From the NCBI GenBank assembly GCA_016928355.1, contig JAFGKW010000028.1, positions 55,905 to 119,904 on the forward strand: a DNA stretch of 64,000 nt, read 5' to 3'. Below, one piece after another: positions 25,253 through 34,757 of this stretch. The stretch comes from Methanomicrobiaceae archaeon. Its GTDB lineage: Archaea; Halobacteriota; Methanomicrobia; Methanomicrobiales; Methanomicrobiaceae. Below the pieces are notes generated by a model. That model was not told the origin of the DNA, made no database searches, and saw only the letters and a list, made by a program, of their open reading frames with translations. Position numbers and translations under genes: made by a program. How positions within the stretch are numbered: the stretch's first letter is position 1; every line of letters begins with the position of its first letter.

Positions 25253-26541
25253 ATTACATCACCTCTCCTGTCGACCACTCTTTTGGCCTTTCCTTCAAAT
25301 CGCGGGAGTGATTCGTGCTCAACAAGATTTACTTTTGTTCTAAGATTAAGTGTGTCCCTTAATGCGTGTATAATTTTCTTCTGGATTCTTTCGAGATCCT
25401 TTAATTCACCTGAAAAAAATTCCTTTTTTATCTCTATATCGATGGCCATCTCATCAAGATGGTTTATCCTGTCAACATAGACCATGAACTGGTCGCCAAC
25501 TTCCGGGAGGGTTCTCAGGACATGCTCTATCTGCGACGGGAATACGTTTATTCCCCTGATTACAAGCATATCGTCGCTCCGTCCTGTGATTCTTGCAATT
25601 CTCGGTCCCCTGCCACAAGGGCATTCATCGTCGAGGATGCATGTTATGTCACCCGTCCTGTATCTTATAAGAGGCATTGCCTCTTTTACAAGCGGAGTTA
25701 CGACAAGTTCACCGCATTCGCCTGGTCCGAGGATCTCTTCGGTTTCAGGATCGATAATCTCGATAAGGAAGGAATCGTGCCAGAAGTGAAGTCCGTTTCT
25801 CTCCGGGCATTCGAATGCCGCACCAGGTCCGTACATCTCGCTCATCCCGTAGGAGTCGAATGCAGTAACACCTAGTTTCTGTTCGAGGGTTCTCCTGGTA
25901 TTATCTGACCATGGTTCGGCCCCGAAAAGCCCTGTTTTGAATGTATCAAGGGTCGTTCCCATCTCCTCAGCCACCTCGGCAAGATGCATCGCATAGCTTG
26001 GTGTGCAGTGAACGGCAGTTACCCCAAAATCGTCGATCATCTCAATCTGGCGCTTTGTATTGCCGGTTCCGCTCGGAATGACCGTCATACCTACTTTTTC
26101 AGCACCGTAGTGGAACCCCAGTCCTCCTGTAAAAAGGCCGTAGTTTACAGCATTCTGGAATGTGTCTTCATCCGTAAGTCCGACCATAGTCAGGTTCCTT
26201 GCAATAAGCTCCGACCAGTTGTCAAGATCATTTCTGGTATATCCAACCACCGTCGGTTTTCCGGTTGTGCCAGAGGTTGTGTGTATTCTCACAATCTCCT
26301 TCTTTGGAACAGCCATAAACCCGAAGGGGTATCCTTTCTGGAGATCCTTTTTTGTGGTAAAGGGTAGCCGGGATACATCCTGGATTTTATTGATATCTTC
26401 TGCAGAGACACTTTTTTCCTTCAGCAGATCCTTAAAAAAGGGGACATTTTCTGCCTGCCTGATGGTTTGGCGGAGCCTTTTGACCTGAAGGTCTTCAAGG
26501 GCCCTCCCACCGAGTGTCTCCATTTCTTTGTCCCAGAACAT
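25249..26541 (-). CDS. phenylacetate-CoA ligase family protein (paralogue 2)
   Basis: A 430-residue AMP-forming ligase, clearly a duplicate of the following gene. It shares the loop IHTTSGTTGKPTVVGYT, YGLFTGGLGFHYGAEKVG, SYGMSEMYGP, LIRYRTGDI, SDDMLVIRGINVFPSQIE and the end RFEGKAKRVVDRRG. The two proteins differ near the substrate pocket (FECPERNGLHFW here against FCDCAEQNGIHIW), so they may prefer different acids or form a heteromer. It is the first gene of the operon. Repeat copy C lies just upstream, and no clear TATA box is seen within it. The catalytic C-terminal lysine (FEGKAK) is present. Confidence 0.92.
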   Translation of the reverse strand: MFWDKEMETLGGRALEDLQVKRLRQTIRQAENVPFFKDLLKEKSVSAEDINKIQDVSRLPFTTKKDLQKGYPFGFMAVPKKEIVRIHTTSGTTGKPTVVGYTRNDLDNWSELIARNLTMVGLTDEDTFQNAVNYGLFTGGLGFHYGAEKVGMTVIPSGTGNTKRQIEMIDDFGVTAVHCTPSYAMHLAEVAEEMGTTLDTFKTGLFGAEPWSDNTRRTLEQKLGVTAFDSYGMSEMYGPGAAFECPERNGLHFWHDSFLIEIIDPETEEILGPGECGELVVTPLVKEAMPLIRYRTGDITCILDDECPCGRGPRIARITGRSDDMLVIRGINVFPSQIEHVLRTLPEVGDQFMVYVDRINHLDEMAIDIEIKKEFFSGELKDLERIQKKIIHALRDTLNLRTKVNLVEHESLPRFEGKAKRVVDRRGDVI

Positions 26542-26622
26542 TTTCTTCCAACTATGGTATGCTATGGCATAGCATGAAGGTTATGGAAATGATATTGAAG
26601 GGTCTTGTGAGTTATTCTGCTA

Positions 26623-26792
26623 AAGGGAGGGTGAAGATTCCCCCTCCCTGTGCCCCTCCCCCTCATCGTGATAAGTCGCAAAAGGGGATGGGCAAGCATC
26701 CCCTTTAGCTCTGTTGAAGCCTGATTCAGTTGATTTTCCTAAATGAAAAACCGGTGTTCAGGTCAAGGCCACCCGGAGGGGCTTATACCCTC
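26623..26792 (+). repeat. dispersed structured intergenic repeat, copy C (internally deleted)
   Basis: It has the repeat core: GTGA-TAAG-TCGC (26668-26679) and a perfect 10-bp hairpin AAAGGGGATG/CATCCCCTTT (26681-26706), followed by TAGCTC. Downstream, GGCCACCCGG joins directly to AGGGGCTTATACCCT, so the part between these blocks in copies A, B and D is missing. It lies between two minus-strand genes. Confidence 0.78.
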
Positions 26793-26820
26793 ACAATAAA
26801 GATTAAAAAAGCAAGAAAAA

Positions 26821-27489
26821 TCAGCGACCCTGTGCCCCGGGAATCGCATACTTCTTCTCGATCATTCCCGCACCGATCGTTGTAATCGTTACGAGCACGA
26901 GATATATTGCGCCTACGAAGATGAAGGTCTCGGTATATGTAAAATATTTTGTTGCAATGAGCTTTCCTGCTCCGGTAAGTTCGACAAGAGTCAGCATAAA
27001 AGCTAGCGATGAATATTTTATCAGGTATATGAACTCGTTTGAAAGTCCGGGGATCGCTCTTCTCAGTGCTTGTGGAAGTACAATGTAGAATATCGACTGG
27101 TACTTCGTCATGCCGAGGGATCTTGCAGCGATTATCTGTCCTTCCTTTACTGATTTAATCGCACCACGGATATATTCTGAATTGTATGCCGCATTGCACA
27201 TGATAAATCCGATAACCGAGGCCTGAAATGCTGTAAATGTAATCCCTATGGATGGAAGCGTGAAGTAGAGAATAAATAACAGGAGCAGAAGCGGACAACC
27301 TTTTACAAACATCACAAAGACTTTACAGAGAAATGACGGAATTTTTCCGCCATATGTTCTTCCGACAGCGACCCCTATGCCTGCGAGAATCCCGAAAGGA
27401 GCCGATACTACGATAAGCTGGATCGTTACGACAAGCCCTGTCAGAAGTGCCGGAAGCAGAATTTCTGCGATAAATGTAAGGTTGTCCAT
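26821..27489 (-). CDS. polar amino-acid ABC transporter permease
   Basis: A 222-residue membrane subunit of a polar amino-acid importer (His/Gln/Arg class). The coupling motif is [26 protein letters not shown], and VKGCPLLLLLFILYF is the usual N-terminal stretch. About five helices are predicted. It is the last gene of a four-gene minus-strand operon, starting 8 bases after the ATPase stop. It is only distantly similar to the other permease of the operon, so the channel is a heterodimer. Confidence 0.93.
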   Translation of the reverse strand: MDNLTFIAEILLPALLTGLVVTIQLIVVSAPFGILAGIGVAVGRTYGGKIPSFLCKVFVMFVKGCPLLLLLFILYFTLPSIGITFTAFQASVIGFIMCNAAYNSEYIRGAIKSVKEGQIIAARSLGMTKYQSIFYIVLPQALRRAIPGLSNEFIYLIKYSSLAFMLTLVELTGAGKLIATKYFTYTETFIFVGAIYLVLVTITTIGAGMIEKKYAIPGAQGR

Positions 27490-27497
27490 GATTTTTT

Positions 27498-28250
27498 TCA
27501 GTCCTCTCCCATTACAAGACCACCGACGAATTGTCTGGTCCTTGAGCTTTCATTATTCTCGAGGAGATCCGTCGGGCTTCCCTCCTCGACGATCTTTCCA
27601 TTTTCCATAAAGAGAATCCTGTTCGCGACATTGCAGGCAAAACCCATCTCGTGCGTGACAACAAGCATTGTCATTCCTGCTTGTGCAAGCTTTTTCATGA
27701 CCTCGAGAACCTCTCTTGTCAGTTCGGGGTCAAGAGCGGATGTCGGCTCGTCGAAGAGGATGACATCCGGGTCCATTGCAAGTGCACGGGCGATGGAAAC
27801 CCTCTGCGCCTGTCCGCCGGAAAGTTCGGCCGGGTAATGTTCAGCCCACTCTTCCATTCCTACCTGCCTCAGCTCGTAGAGCGCTTTCTCCCTCGCTTCT
27901 TCCGGCTTCATTCCCCTGACCTTTATAAGGGCGATCTCAACATTTCTGACCGCTGATAAGTGATCGAACAGGCAGAAGTTCTGGAAAACCATCCCGATCT
28001 TCTGCCTGAAGTAGTTGATCCCTGCTCCTGAATTTGTGACTTCCTCGTCCCTCAAATAGACATTTCCCTGTTCCGGGACAGTCAGCTGGTTTATGCATCG
28101 CAAAAGCGTGCTCTTTCCTGTACCTGAAGGTCCGATGAATACAAGCGTTTCACCCTTTTTGACATTGAATGAAACACCCTTTAAAACCTCCGAGTTTCCG
28201 TATTTTTTATGAATGTCCTCTACTCTCAGGATATATTCTTCATCACTCAT
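27498..28250 (-). CDS. amino-acid ABC transporter ATP-binding protein (GlnQ type)
   Basis: A 250-residue ATPase of the polar amino-acid transporter family. Walker A is GPSGTGKST, the Q-loop [12 protein letters not shown], the signature [15 protein letters not shown], Walker [16 protein letters not shown] and the switch His VTHEMGFA. All catalytic residues are intact. It overlaps the upstream permease gene by four bases and powers the importer formed with the two permeases and the binding protein. Length and motifs are standard. Confidence 0.96.
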   Translation of the reverse strand: MSDEEYILRVEDIHKKYGNSEVLKGVSFNVKKGETLVFIGPSGTGKSTLLRCINQLTVPEQGNVYLRDEEVTNSGAGINYFRQKIGMVFQNFCLFDHLSAVRNVEIALIKVRGMKPEEAREKALYELRQVGMEEWAEHYPAELSGGQAQRVSIARALAMDPDVILFDEPTSALDPELTREVLEVMKKLAQAGMTMLVVTHEMGFACNVANRILFMENGKIVEEGSPTDLLENNESSRTRQFVGGLVMGED

Positions 28251-28957
28251 AGGAACACCTGATTATCTTCTCCGCTTCCGGAAAATCCCGGAACCGCAAT
28301 CCTGTTCTCAAGTGCCAGAAGTCCCTTCATTCCTGCATAGTTCAGGATTATGAAAATTCCGGCACATACGAAATATATTGAGGCTTCGTATGTCTGCGAT
28401 ACTATCTGCGAACTTCTCGTAAGGAGCTCGGCAACACCTATTGCATAGCATACCGCAGAGTCGGTAAGTATATTAGGGTACTCGTTCGACCATCCCGGAA
28501 GGGCGATCCTGAACGACTGGGGCAGGATTATGTTTTTAATCGCAGAGAGCTTTGTCATGCCGAGGGATCTTGCGGCGGTCATCTGTCCTTCATTTATTGA
28601 CTGGATCGCACCCCTGAATATCTGTGACTGGTAGGCGGCGCCCCTCAGGCCAAGTACAATCGCACCGACAAAGAAAGGGGCAAGACTGCCCATCCCGATT
28701 GCAGGGAAGATTCCAAAATAGAAGAGAAACAGCAAAACGAGTATCGGAAGTCCCCTGAAGAACCATACAAAGACCGCGATGAAGCTCTTTATGATCTTAT
28801 CAAGCCACCAGTTCCCTGTACTGTAGACCTGCCCAATGGCCATAGGAAGTCCCATAATAATACCTATGCCAAGACCTGCGGCAGTAAGTCCAAGGGTAAT
28901 AAAAACCCCTGTCAGCAGATAAGGAGCCCAGTCGATAAGAATTGATATGAAATCCAT
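28247..28957 (-). CDS. polar amino-acid ABC transporter permease
   Basis: A 236-residue membrane subunit with about five helices. The ATPase-coupling loop is [26 protein letters not shown], and [18 protein letters not shown] matches the family. It is second in the operon, 150 bases after the binding-protein gene and overlapping the ATPase gene. The gap after the binding-protein gene may allow that product to be made in excess, as is common in such operons. The C-terminus is slightly longer than in the second permease. Confidence 0.93.
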   Translation of the reverse strand: MDFISILIDWAPYLLTGVFITLGLTAAGLGIGIIMGLPMAIGQVYSTGNWWLDKIIKSFIAVFVWFFRGLPILVLLFLFYFGIFPAIGMGSLAPFFVGAIVLGLRGAAYQSQIFRGAIQSINEGQMTAARSLGMTKLSAIKNIILPQSFRIALPGWSNEYPNILTDSAVCYAIGVAELLTRSSQIVSQTYEASIYFVCAGIFIILNYAGMKGLLALENRIAVPGFSGSGEDNQVFL

Positions 28958-29107
28958 GTGGAAAACCCTGAACAGCGAACCGGAAGTGCGGCTGCGCAGT
29001 ATAACTCTGTCTGCAATTTTAGATTTTATTTATCTTTATTCTGCCGATCTATATAATCCATCAAATTTACGCGGATGTTAAAAATAGAGTTGAATTTTAG
29101 GTTAAAT

Positions 29108-29917
29108 TCAGTCAACCATTCCATACTGGACCTTAAGTTCGTCCCAGTAAGTGTCTTCCATGAGCATGGTGATACCATCATTGACGGTCTCAAGAAGTTC
29201 GGGATCTGACTTCCTTATTGCTACACCGTACTCTTCATTTGTATCGATTTCTCCAATGATCGAGAGAGGCTTTCCTTCGATTGCCTCAAGCATCGGGGGC
29301 TTGTCGTATATGATAAAGTCCACTCTCTTGTTTTCGAGGTCAGCTGCGGCGCTTGGGAAGGAGCTGTAGGTGTTTTTGAGGTTTTCTGCAGGCATAATTC
29401 CTGTATCAATGAGGTTTTCCTCAACCCAGAATGCACCTGTTGTTCCACTCTGTGCACCAACGACATACTCTCCGCTCATGAAATCATCCATCGTGTAACT
29501 GGTGTCATCGTGTTTCGCAACTGTCTGGTTGACTTTCCAGTATGGAATCGAGAAGTTGACCTGTTCTGCTCTCTCTTCAGTAATTGTCATCCCCGAGTAT
29601 ACCATGTCGATCTTTCCTGCCTGAAGTGACGGGATGATTGAGTCCCATGCGACCGGAATAATCTCAACCTCAAAACCCATCTTCTCGGCGATCCATTTTA
29701 TCGAATCGACATCAAAACCTGTTGGATTTCCGTCTGTATCAATATAAGCGTAGGGAGGGTATTCACCATCGATACCCACAATATAGGTGGTGGTTGTTTC
29801 GATCTTAATCGTCTCTACGGATTTCTGCTCTTCACCGGATGTATCTGTACATCCTGAGAAAGCCATTGCCAGTGCAATGACCAGCACCAGAAATACACCA
29901 TAAACCTTTTTGGTCAT
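29108..29917 (-). CDS. amino-acid ABC transporter substrate-binding lipoprotein
   Basis: A 269-residue extracellular solute-binding protein of family 3. The N-terminus has a signal peptide with a lipobox-like MAFSGC, so Cys22 is probably the anchor. The mature start is Thr/Ser/Glu-rich. The fold is clear from VGIDGEYPPYAYIDTDGNPT, GFDVDSIKWIAEKMG, DMVYSGMTITEERAEQVNFS and VVGAQSGTTG. It delivers a polar amino acid (Gln, Arg or cystine class) to the two permeases. It is the first gene of the operon, whose promoter must lie in the 221 bases shared with the divergent Cas1 gene. Confidence 0.93.
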   Translation of the reverse strand: MTKKVYGVFLVLVIALAMAFSGCTDTSGEEQKSVETIKIETTTTYIVGIDGEYPPYAYIDTDGNPTGFDVDSIKWIAEKMGFEVEIIPVAWDSIIPSLQAGKIDMVYSGMTITEERAEQVNFSIPYWKVNQTVAKHDDTSYTMDDFMSGEYVVGAQSGTTGAFWVEENLIDTGIMPAENLKNTYSSFPSAAADLENKRVDFIIYDKPPMLEAIEGKPLSIIGEIDTNEEYGVAIRKSDPELLETVNDGITMLMEDTYWDELKVQYGMVD

Positions 29918-30138
29918 AATGAAAAATATGGTGCAATGTCAATTTAACTATTTTGACTTGAATCTCTATAAAACAAATGTTTAAATTTACTATTTGTGAT
30001 TTATTCATCTCATTTAACCTGAATTTAGCTCACTGAGTCTTTCGAAGTTCTGATCTTTACAGGGAGTGAATATCCAAACGATGATTTAATGTATTTTTTT
30101 GCCGATTTATTTAACTGGATTATTCCGGAGTTTTTAAA

Positions 30139-31074
30139 ATGAGCTGTTCAGATATTCCGTGGCATGTGGTGTGGGGTTTTGGCGGCCATATCAAGTCAAC
30201 TTCAACTGTTCTCATAATCCAGAATAAAGGAGAAGTTAAGGAAATTCCAATAAATGCTATAGACCATCTTCTTGTTGTTGGCGGTCATAATATCCATACT
30301 TCTACGATAATACATCTTTTACGAAATAACTCTTCGATATCTTTCTTTGACCCGGACGGGACCCCGATGGGAGTCCTCAGGCCATATGGGAGAAGACCGG
30401 AAGATGAAATGTCCATAATTCAGGCTGATGGTTCTTCATATACTAATGCAGCCGAGATCGTCAAATCATCTATAAAGGCGAGGATAATGATGATCGAGGA
30501 TGCAGCGAAGGAAACGGGCCGGGAACTTTACTTTAAAGGCGAGGATGAGATCCTTTTTACTTATCTTGAAGAGATCGATTACCTCATAAAAATGGATGAA
30601 CTTCGGAGGGTAAACAAATTTACGTCTGATATGTATTATGAGATCCTCGGGAGAGGCCTCAATCCCTTTCATGGTTTTAAAAGAAGAACTTCACGGCCCC
30701 ATCTGGATCCTGTAAACTCGATGCTCTCACTTGGTTACTCTATTCTCTTCGGCAACTGCTGTGTGCCTCTTATAGGTGCATATTTTAATACTGACAAAGG
30801 GATTCTTCGTGAAGGAACAAATTCCCTTATAATCGATCTGATTGATCCTGTAAAACCATTGATGGTGGACTCAGTTGTATTTTCTATAGCCCGTGAGTAC
30901 CTGACAGAAGAGATGTACGAGGTAAATACAAGGAGATGTCATCTCAGCCAGGGAATCCTGCAGGTTCTGTCCGAGAGTCTCAGGAGTTCAATCGACCAGA
31001 AGAAGATCGAAGAGAACGTATTGTCTTACAGGGATTCACTTCATAAAAGAAAACCGCTGAAAATACTTTACTGA
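30139..31074 (+). CDS. cas1: solo Cas1-like protein without CRISPR context
   Basis: A 311-residue Cas1 homologue. The N-terminal beta domain (INAIDHLLVVGGHNIHTSTI, then SISFFDPDGTPMGVLRP) and the helical catalytic domain (SRPHLDPVNSMLSLGYSIL) follow the family pattern. Family enzymes are metal-dependent integrases with Glu, His and Asp/Glu ligands. Here the motif usually written G-F-L-H reads G-I-L-R, and the Glu expected before the YW/YY pair appears as Asn (VNKFTSDMYY). The two aspartates of DLID are kept. A CGGAGT site lies 8 bases before the ATG. No cas2, other cas gene or repeat array is in the window. It could be inactive as an integrase, or a distinct DNA-binding branch. Confidence 0.82.
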   Translation: MSCSDIPWHVVWGFGGHIKSTSTVLIIQNKGEVKEIPINAIDHLLVVGGHNIHTSTIIHLLRNNSSISFFDPDGTPMGVLRPYGRRPEDEMSIIQADGSSYTNAAEIVKSSIKARIMMIEDAAKETGRELYFKGEDEILFTYLEEIDYLIKMDELRRVNKFTSDMYYEILGRGLNPFHGFKRRTSRPHLDPVNSMLSLGYSILFGNCCVPLIGAYFNTDKGILREGTNSLIIDLIDPVKPLMVDSVVFSIAREYLTEEMYEVNTRRCHLSQGILQVLSESLRSSIDQKKIEENVLSYRDSLHKRKPLKILY

Positions 31075-31089
31075 ACCGGGAGAGAATAT

Positions 31090-31413
31090 TCAGTATATTC
31101 GTACTATCGAAAAATCAGGGAATTCCCTGAGCTCTTTTTCATATATGTGAATGTCCCTGATATGTGCTCTTGGACATTCATAGAGAGAGGAGATGAACTT
31201 GTCAATTATTATATCTTCTGCAGTTGCTATGATGCAGACCCGGCCGTCCTCAAGATTCATGACCTCTCCGGTAACCGAGAGGTGGGAGGCTATTTTCCTC
31301 ACGCATGCCCGGAATCCGACACCCTGAACTCTTCCGTTAATATATGCCTCTATTGTCCTGAATTTTGGTGAATTGCCTTCTGTAAGGTCATTCTCTTCCT
31401 CTTCACGGACCAT
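31090..31413 (-). CDS. acylphosphatase
   Basis: A 107-residue small enzyme that hydrolyses carboxyl-phosphate bonds. The signature GRVQGVGFRACVRKIA carries the phosphate-binding loop and catalytic Arg, and EVMNLEDGRVCI carries the catalytic Asn. The N-terminus is about 17 residues longer than usual and acidic (EEEENDLTEGN), so translation may begin later, although no better Met is present. It faces the Cas1 gene tail to tail with 15 bases between. Confidence 0.92.
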   Translation of the reverse strand: MVREEEENDLTEGNSPKFRTIEAYINGRVQGVGFRACVRKIASHLSVTGEVMNLEDGRVCIIATAEDIIIDKFISSLYECPRAHIRDIHIYEKELREFPDFSIVRIY

Positions 31414-31489
31414 TGTATATGGTTTTTAATCCCGGTGGCATATTAAAACTATTATTTCCGGTTGCACAGCCCGGCAGGTAGGGACTGAT

Positions 31490-33019
31490 TCACCTTTCGA
31501 TAACTTCTGCACCCCTGTTGCAGGCTGAGGTGATAAACGCCTCTCCCCCGCTGCCGCCCTGCATCATGTCTATGACAGTCTCTTTCACATAATTCATGCC
31601 CGTATCCCCTATTGCATAAAGTGCCGGGCCGAAAGAACTCATTCCTGCACAGACTGCTCCCGATTCATTCATAATGTCCAGGATTTTATGGATATCTGGA
31701 TGTTGGAGGGATGTTTCGATCCTCTTAAATCCAAGCTTCTGTACTCTGTTTACCGATGACCCGAAGAGATCAATATCGCCTGTGGCAACTCCGGGCAGCA
31801 TACGCATAATTATTTCATGGCAGATCTCCCTGACCTCATTCAGCGGTACCGGACAATGTTTTTTGAAGATATCAGCCTCTGTCTTTCCGCTTGCTCCCTG
31901 CGGAGTATTTGGGATCGCAACAAGTATCTTCCAGTCTTCCGGGAAATCAAACCGTGATGTGACCACGGGGGCTTTTACACCTCTTGAGGCGGAGGAAGGT
32001 TTAAAGCCGTCTTTATCTTCTCCAAGCGAATGTCCTCCGTCAACAATAAACCCGCCGCATTTGAAGGCGGCCGTTCCTATGCCTGATGTCCCGCCTCTGC
32101 CCGTAATTGCGGCCAGCTCTTCTGCCGGAAGCCTCCTGCCGTGCAGGGCGAATAGTGCGCAGGCTGTTGCAAGAGCCAGTGTTGTCCCGCTACCAAGGCC
32201 CACATGCTTCTTTGGGGACTGCCCGACTGTAATCGATGCTCCATAAGGGAATTCTGCACCTGATATTATCTGTTCCGCAACCGAACGGACTATGGCGTCC
32301 GAATCCTCCCTGTCGCATCTGATCTTCAGTTCTTCACCCGAACGGGCTTCAAGCAAAACTCCCGGTTCGTTTATGGAGATGCCTATTCCACCATCGACTC
32401 TCCTGAGATTGCCGTTTAGATCAATAAGTCCGAGATGGAGTCTGGAGGGTGCTTTGACGATGACGGTTCTTTCATCCGAGAATTTACTGTAAGGGAAGAC
32501 CTCCCTGATTTTTATCAGTGTTTTTTTGTCCCTGACGATCCGGTAATCCCTGCTTAACAGGGGCTCATCTTTGAAGCAACAGAATGTATTGCTCAGGTCC
32601 TTGTCGGCAACGATCGTCCCTGCTCCGATTATCTCACGCCTTGTCTCCAGCCTGTGTTTTTTGAGGATCTTTCCTATCGGAATGTCGGCTTTCATAAGAT
32701 CAGTTTTAATCTCAGGATTCAGCCTGTTCAGCGGAGTATATGATACAGCATAGATCAGGGTTTCGGCTGTCTTTGAATTTCTTAGTTCAACGATCCTGTA
32801 ATTGACAGGCTCGCCCTCCCCGATATCAAGTTCCGATGCAGTCTCCCTGTCTGCTACGATCACACGCTGAAGTCTTGTAACAACCTCTACGGGCTCTCCT
32901 GTAATATTTTCGAGAATCCCCGTTACGGAACCGTCGGTTCCAAGCAGTATCTTCTGGACTGGAGACAAGCCTCCCAGCTGGTCTTCAATCTCCCTTATAG
33001 TGTCGGAAAATTTCATCAT
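31490..33019 (-). CDS. mptG: chorismate lyase-like domain fused to beta-RFAP synthase (MptG)
   Basis: A 509-residue two-domain protein. Residues about 5-155 match the DUF98/chorismate lyase-like fold (SPVQKILLGTDGSVTGILE, then IPIGKILKKHRLETRREI). This would split chorismate to 4-hydroxybenzoate and pyruvate. Residues about 185-505 are a GHMP-like beta-RFAP synthase (VKAPSRLHLGLIDLNG, then KKHVGLGSGTTLALATA), which joins 4-hydroxy- or 4-aminobenzoate to PRPP with loss of CO2. Together they would make the arene precursor of methanopterin. An AGGTGA site 8 bases before the ATG at 33019 decides the start; a farther GTG lies inside that site. The gene stands alone. Confidence 0.88.
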   Translation of the reverse strand: MMKFSDTIREIEDQLGGLSPVQKILLGTDGSVTGILENITGEPVEVVTRLQRVIVADRETASELDIGEGEPVNYRIVELRNSKTAETLIYAVSYTPLNRLNPEIKTDLMKADIPIGKILKKHRLETRREIIGAGTIVADKDLSNTFCCFKDEPLLSRDYRIVRDKKTLIKIREVFPYSKFSDERTVIVKAPSRLHLGLIDLNGNLRRVDGGIGISINEPGVLLEARSGEELKIRCDREDSDAIVRSVAEQIISGAEFPYGASITVGQSPKKHVGLGSGTTLALATACALFALHGRRLPAEELAAITGRGGTSGIGTAAFKCGGFIVDGGHSLGEDKDGFKPSSASRGVKAPVVTSRFDFPEDWKILVAIPNTPQGASGKTEADIFKKHCPVPLNEVREICHEIIMRMLPGVATGDIDLFGSSVNRVQKLGFKRIETSLQHPDIHKILDIMNESGAVCAGMSSFGPALYAIGDTGMNYVKETVIDMMQGGSGGEAFITSACNRGAEVIER

Positions 33020-33144
33020 AATAAAAATCACCTAATCTGAAAAGCTGTTAATACCTTGTTAATAAAACTCAGAATAATCGGGAGAATTTAAAATTCCTGA
33101 AATATTCATCTTACTCCCGCACTTCAGGTATTTCGGTTTCCTGT

Positions 33145-33339
33145 TCATTCAAACGCAACAAGCGTTGCGTCCAGTTCGTCTTCGAGTTCATGGATTTTGT
33201 CGAGTTCACATTTCGACAGCGACGAATACCTTCCCGTGGAGTCGTATTCACTATAAGCAACCAGTATCAGCCCAAGAAGCTCTTCGCACTGTCTTAGATC
33301 CCTCATCTGCTCTTTTGAGAGTGCTGCATACCTGTTCAT
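33145..33339 (-). CDS. small conserved-looking hypothetical protein
   Basis: A 64-residue, strongly acidic, helical protein. Its two halves look alike (S-K-E-Q-M-R-D-L-R-Q-C-E-E-L-L-G against S-K-C-E-L-D-K-I-H-E-L-E-D-E-L-D), both ending in a hydrophobic L-V-A-Y/F pattern. This suggests an internal duplication, perhaps a helical hairpin. I know no family. TGAGGG lies at 33347-33352, 7 bases before the ATG. It lies 114 bases upstream of mptG on the same strand. It is short, but codon use and ribosome site favour a real gene. Confidence 0.6.
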   Translation of the reverse strand: MNRYAALSKEQMRDLRQCEELLGLILVAYSEYDSTGRYSSLSKCELDKIHELEDELDATLVAFE

Positions 33340-33424
33340 GATCCCTCAGGTTTATTCTGAATATTTATTAACTGATTTTCGCGGCCCTTCCGGTTCCTGC
33401 TGATAAAAAAATATTGATATATGA

Positions 33425-34414
<990 letters not shown>

Positions 34415-34757
34415 AATTCATCCCTCTTTTATGTCCTGATTATTATAGGCGACTATCTGTTATCTTGTTTCCTCAGATATTTCATGTTCTCCCCCGGGTG
34501 TGGGCAGAGGCATGGCCGCCGGATTGCCGGAATATGGTGTGTTTCCGGTATATTATTTGGGGTGTCACGGGAGATAAGGTTTACCTCAAAGTGGTTCAAT
34601 CTACATCATGGCGTATAGAATTCTGGTGCTAAAAATACAAATTATTGTTATGGTGTGGTGCATTTTTTGGAATATTGGCACAAATAATAAATACAGATCT
34701 ATCCATTGATATAAATGGAAGTGATTGAAGTGAGTGATTACTTTATTTGGCGATAAA
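34415..34757. promoter_or_regulatory. divergent intergenic region between ilvC and leuA
   Basis: These 343 bases contain no credible gene. A TATA-like AAATAATAAATACAG (34681-34695) lies about 65 bases before leuA. Two partly repeated GTGTG/CCGGTATATTATT segments lie near 34529-34560. No attenuator or riboswitch fold is apparent to me. Joint regulation of the two divergent branched-chain units is an inference from position only. Confidence 0.4.

Noticed and set aside
29918..31500. Casposon around the Cas1-like gene
   Set aside because: No family B polymerase, no terminal inverted repeats and no target duplication were seen; the flanking genes are an ABC importer and acylphosphatase, both ordinary.
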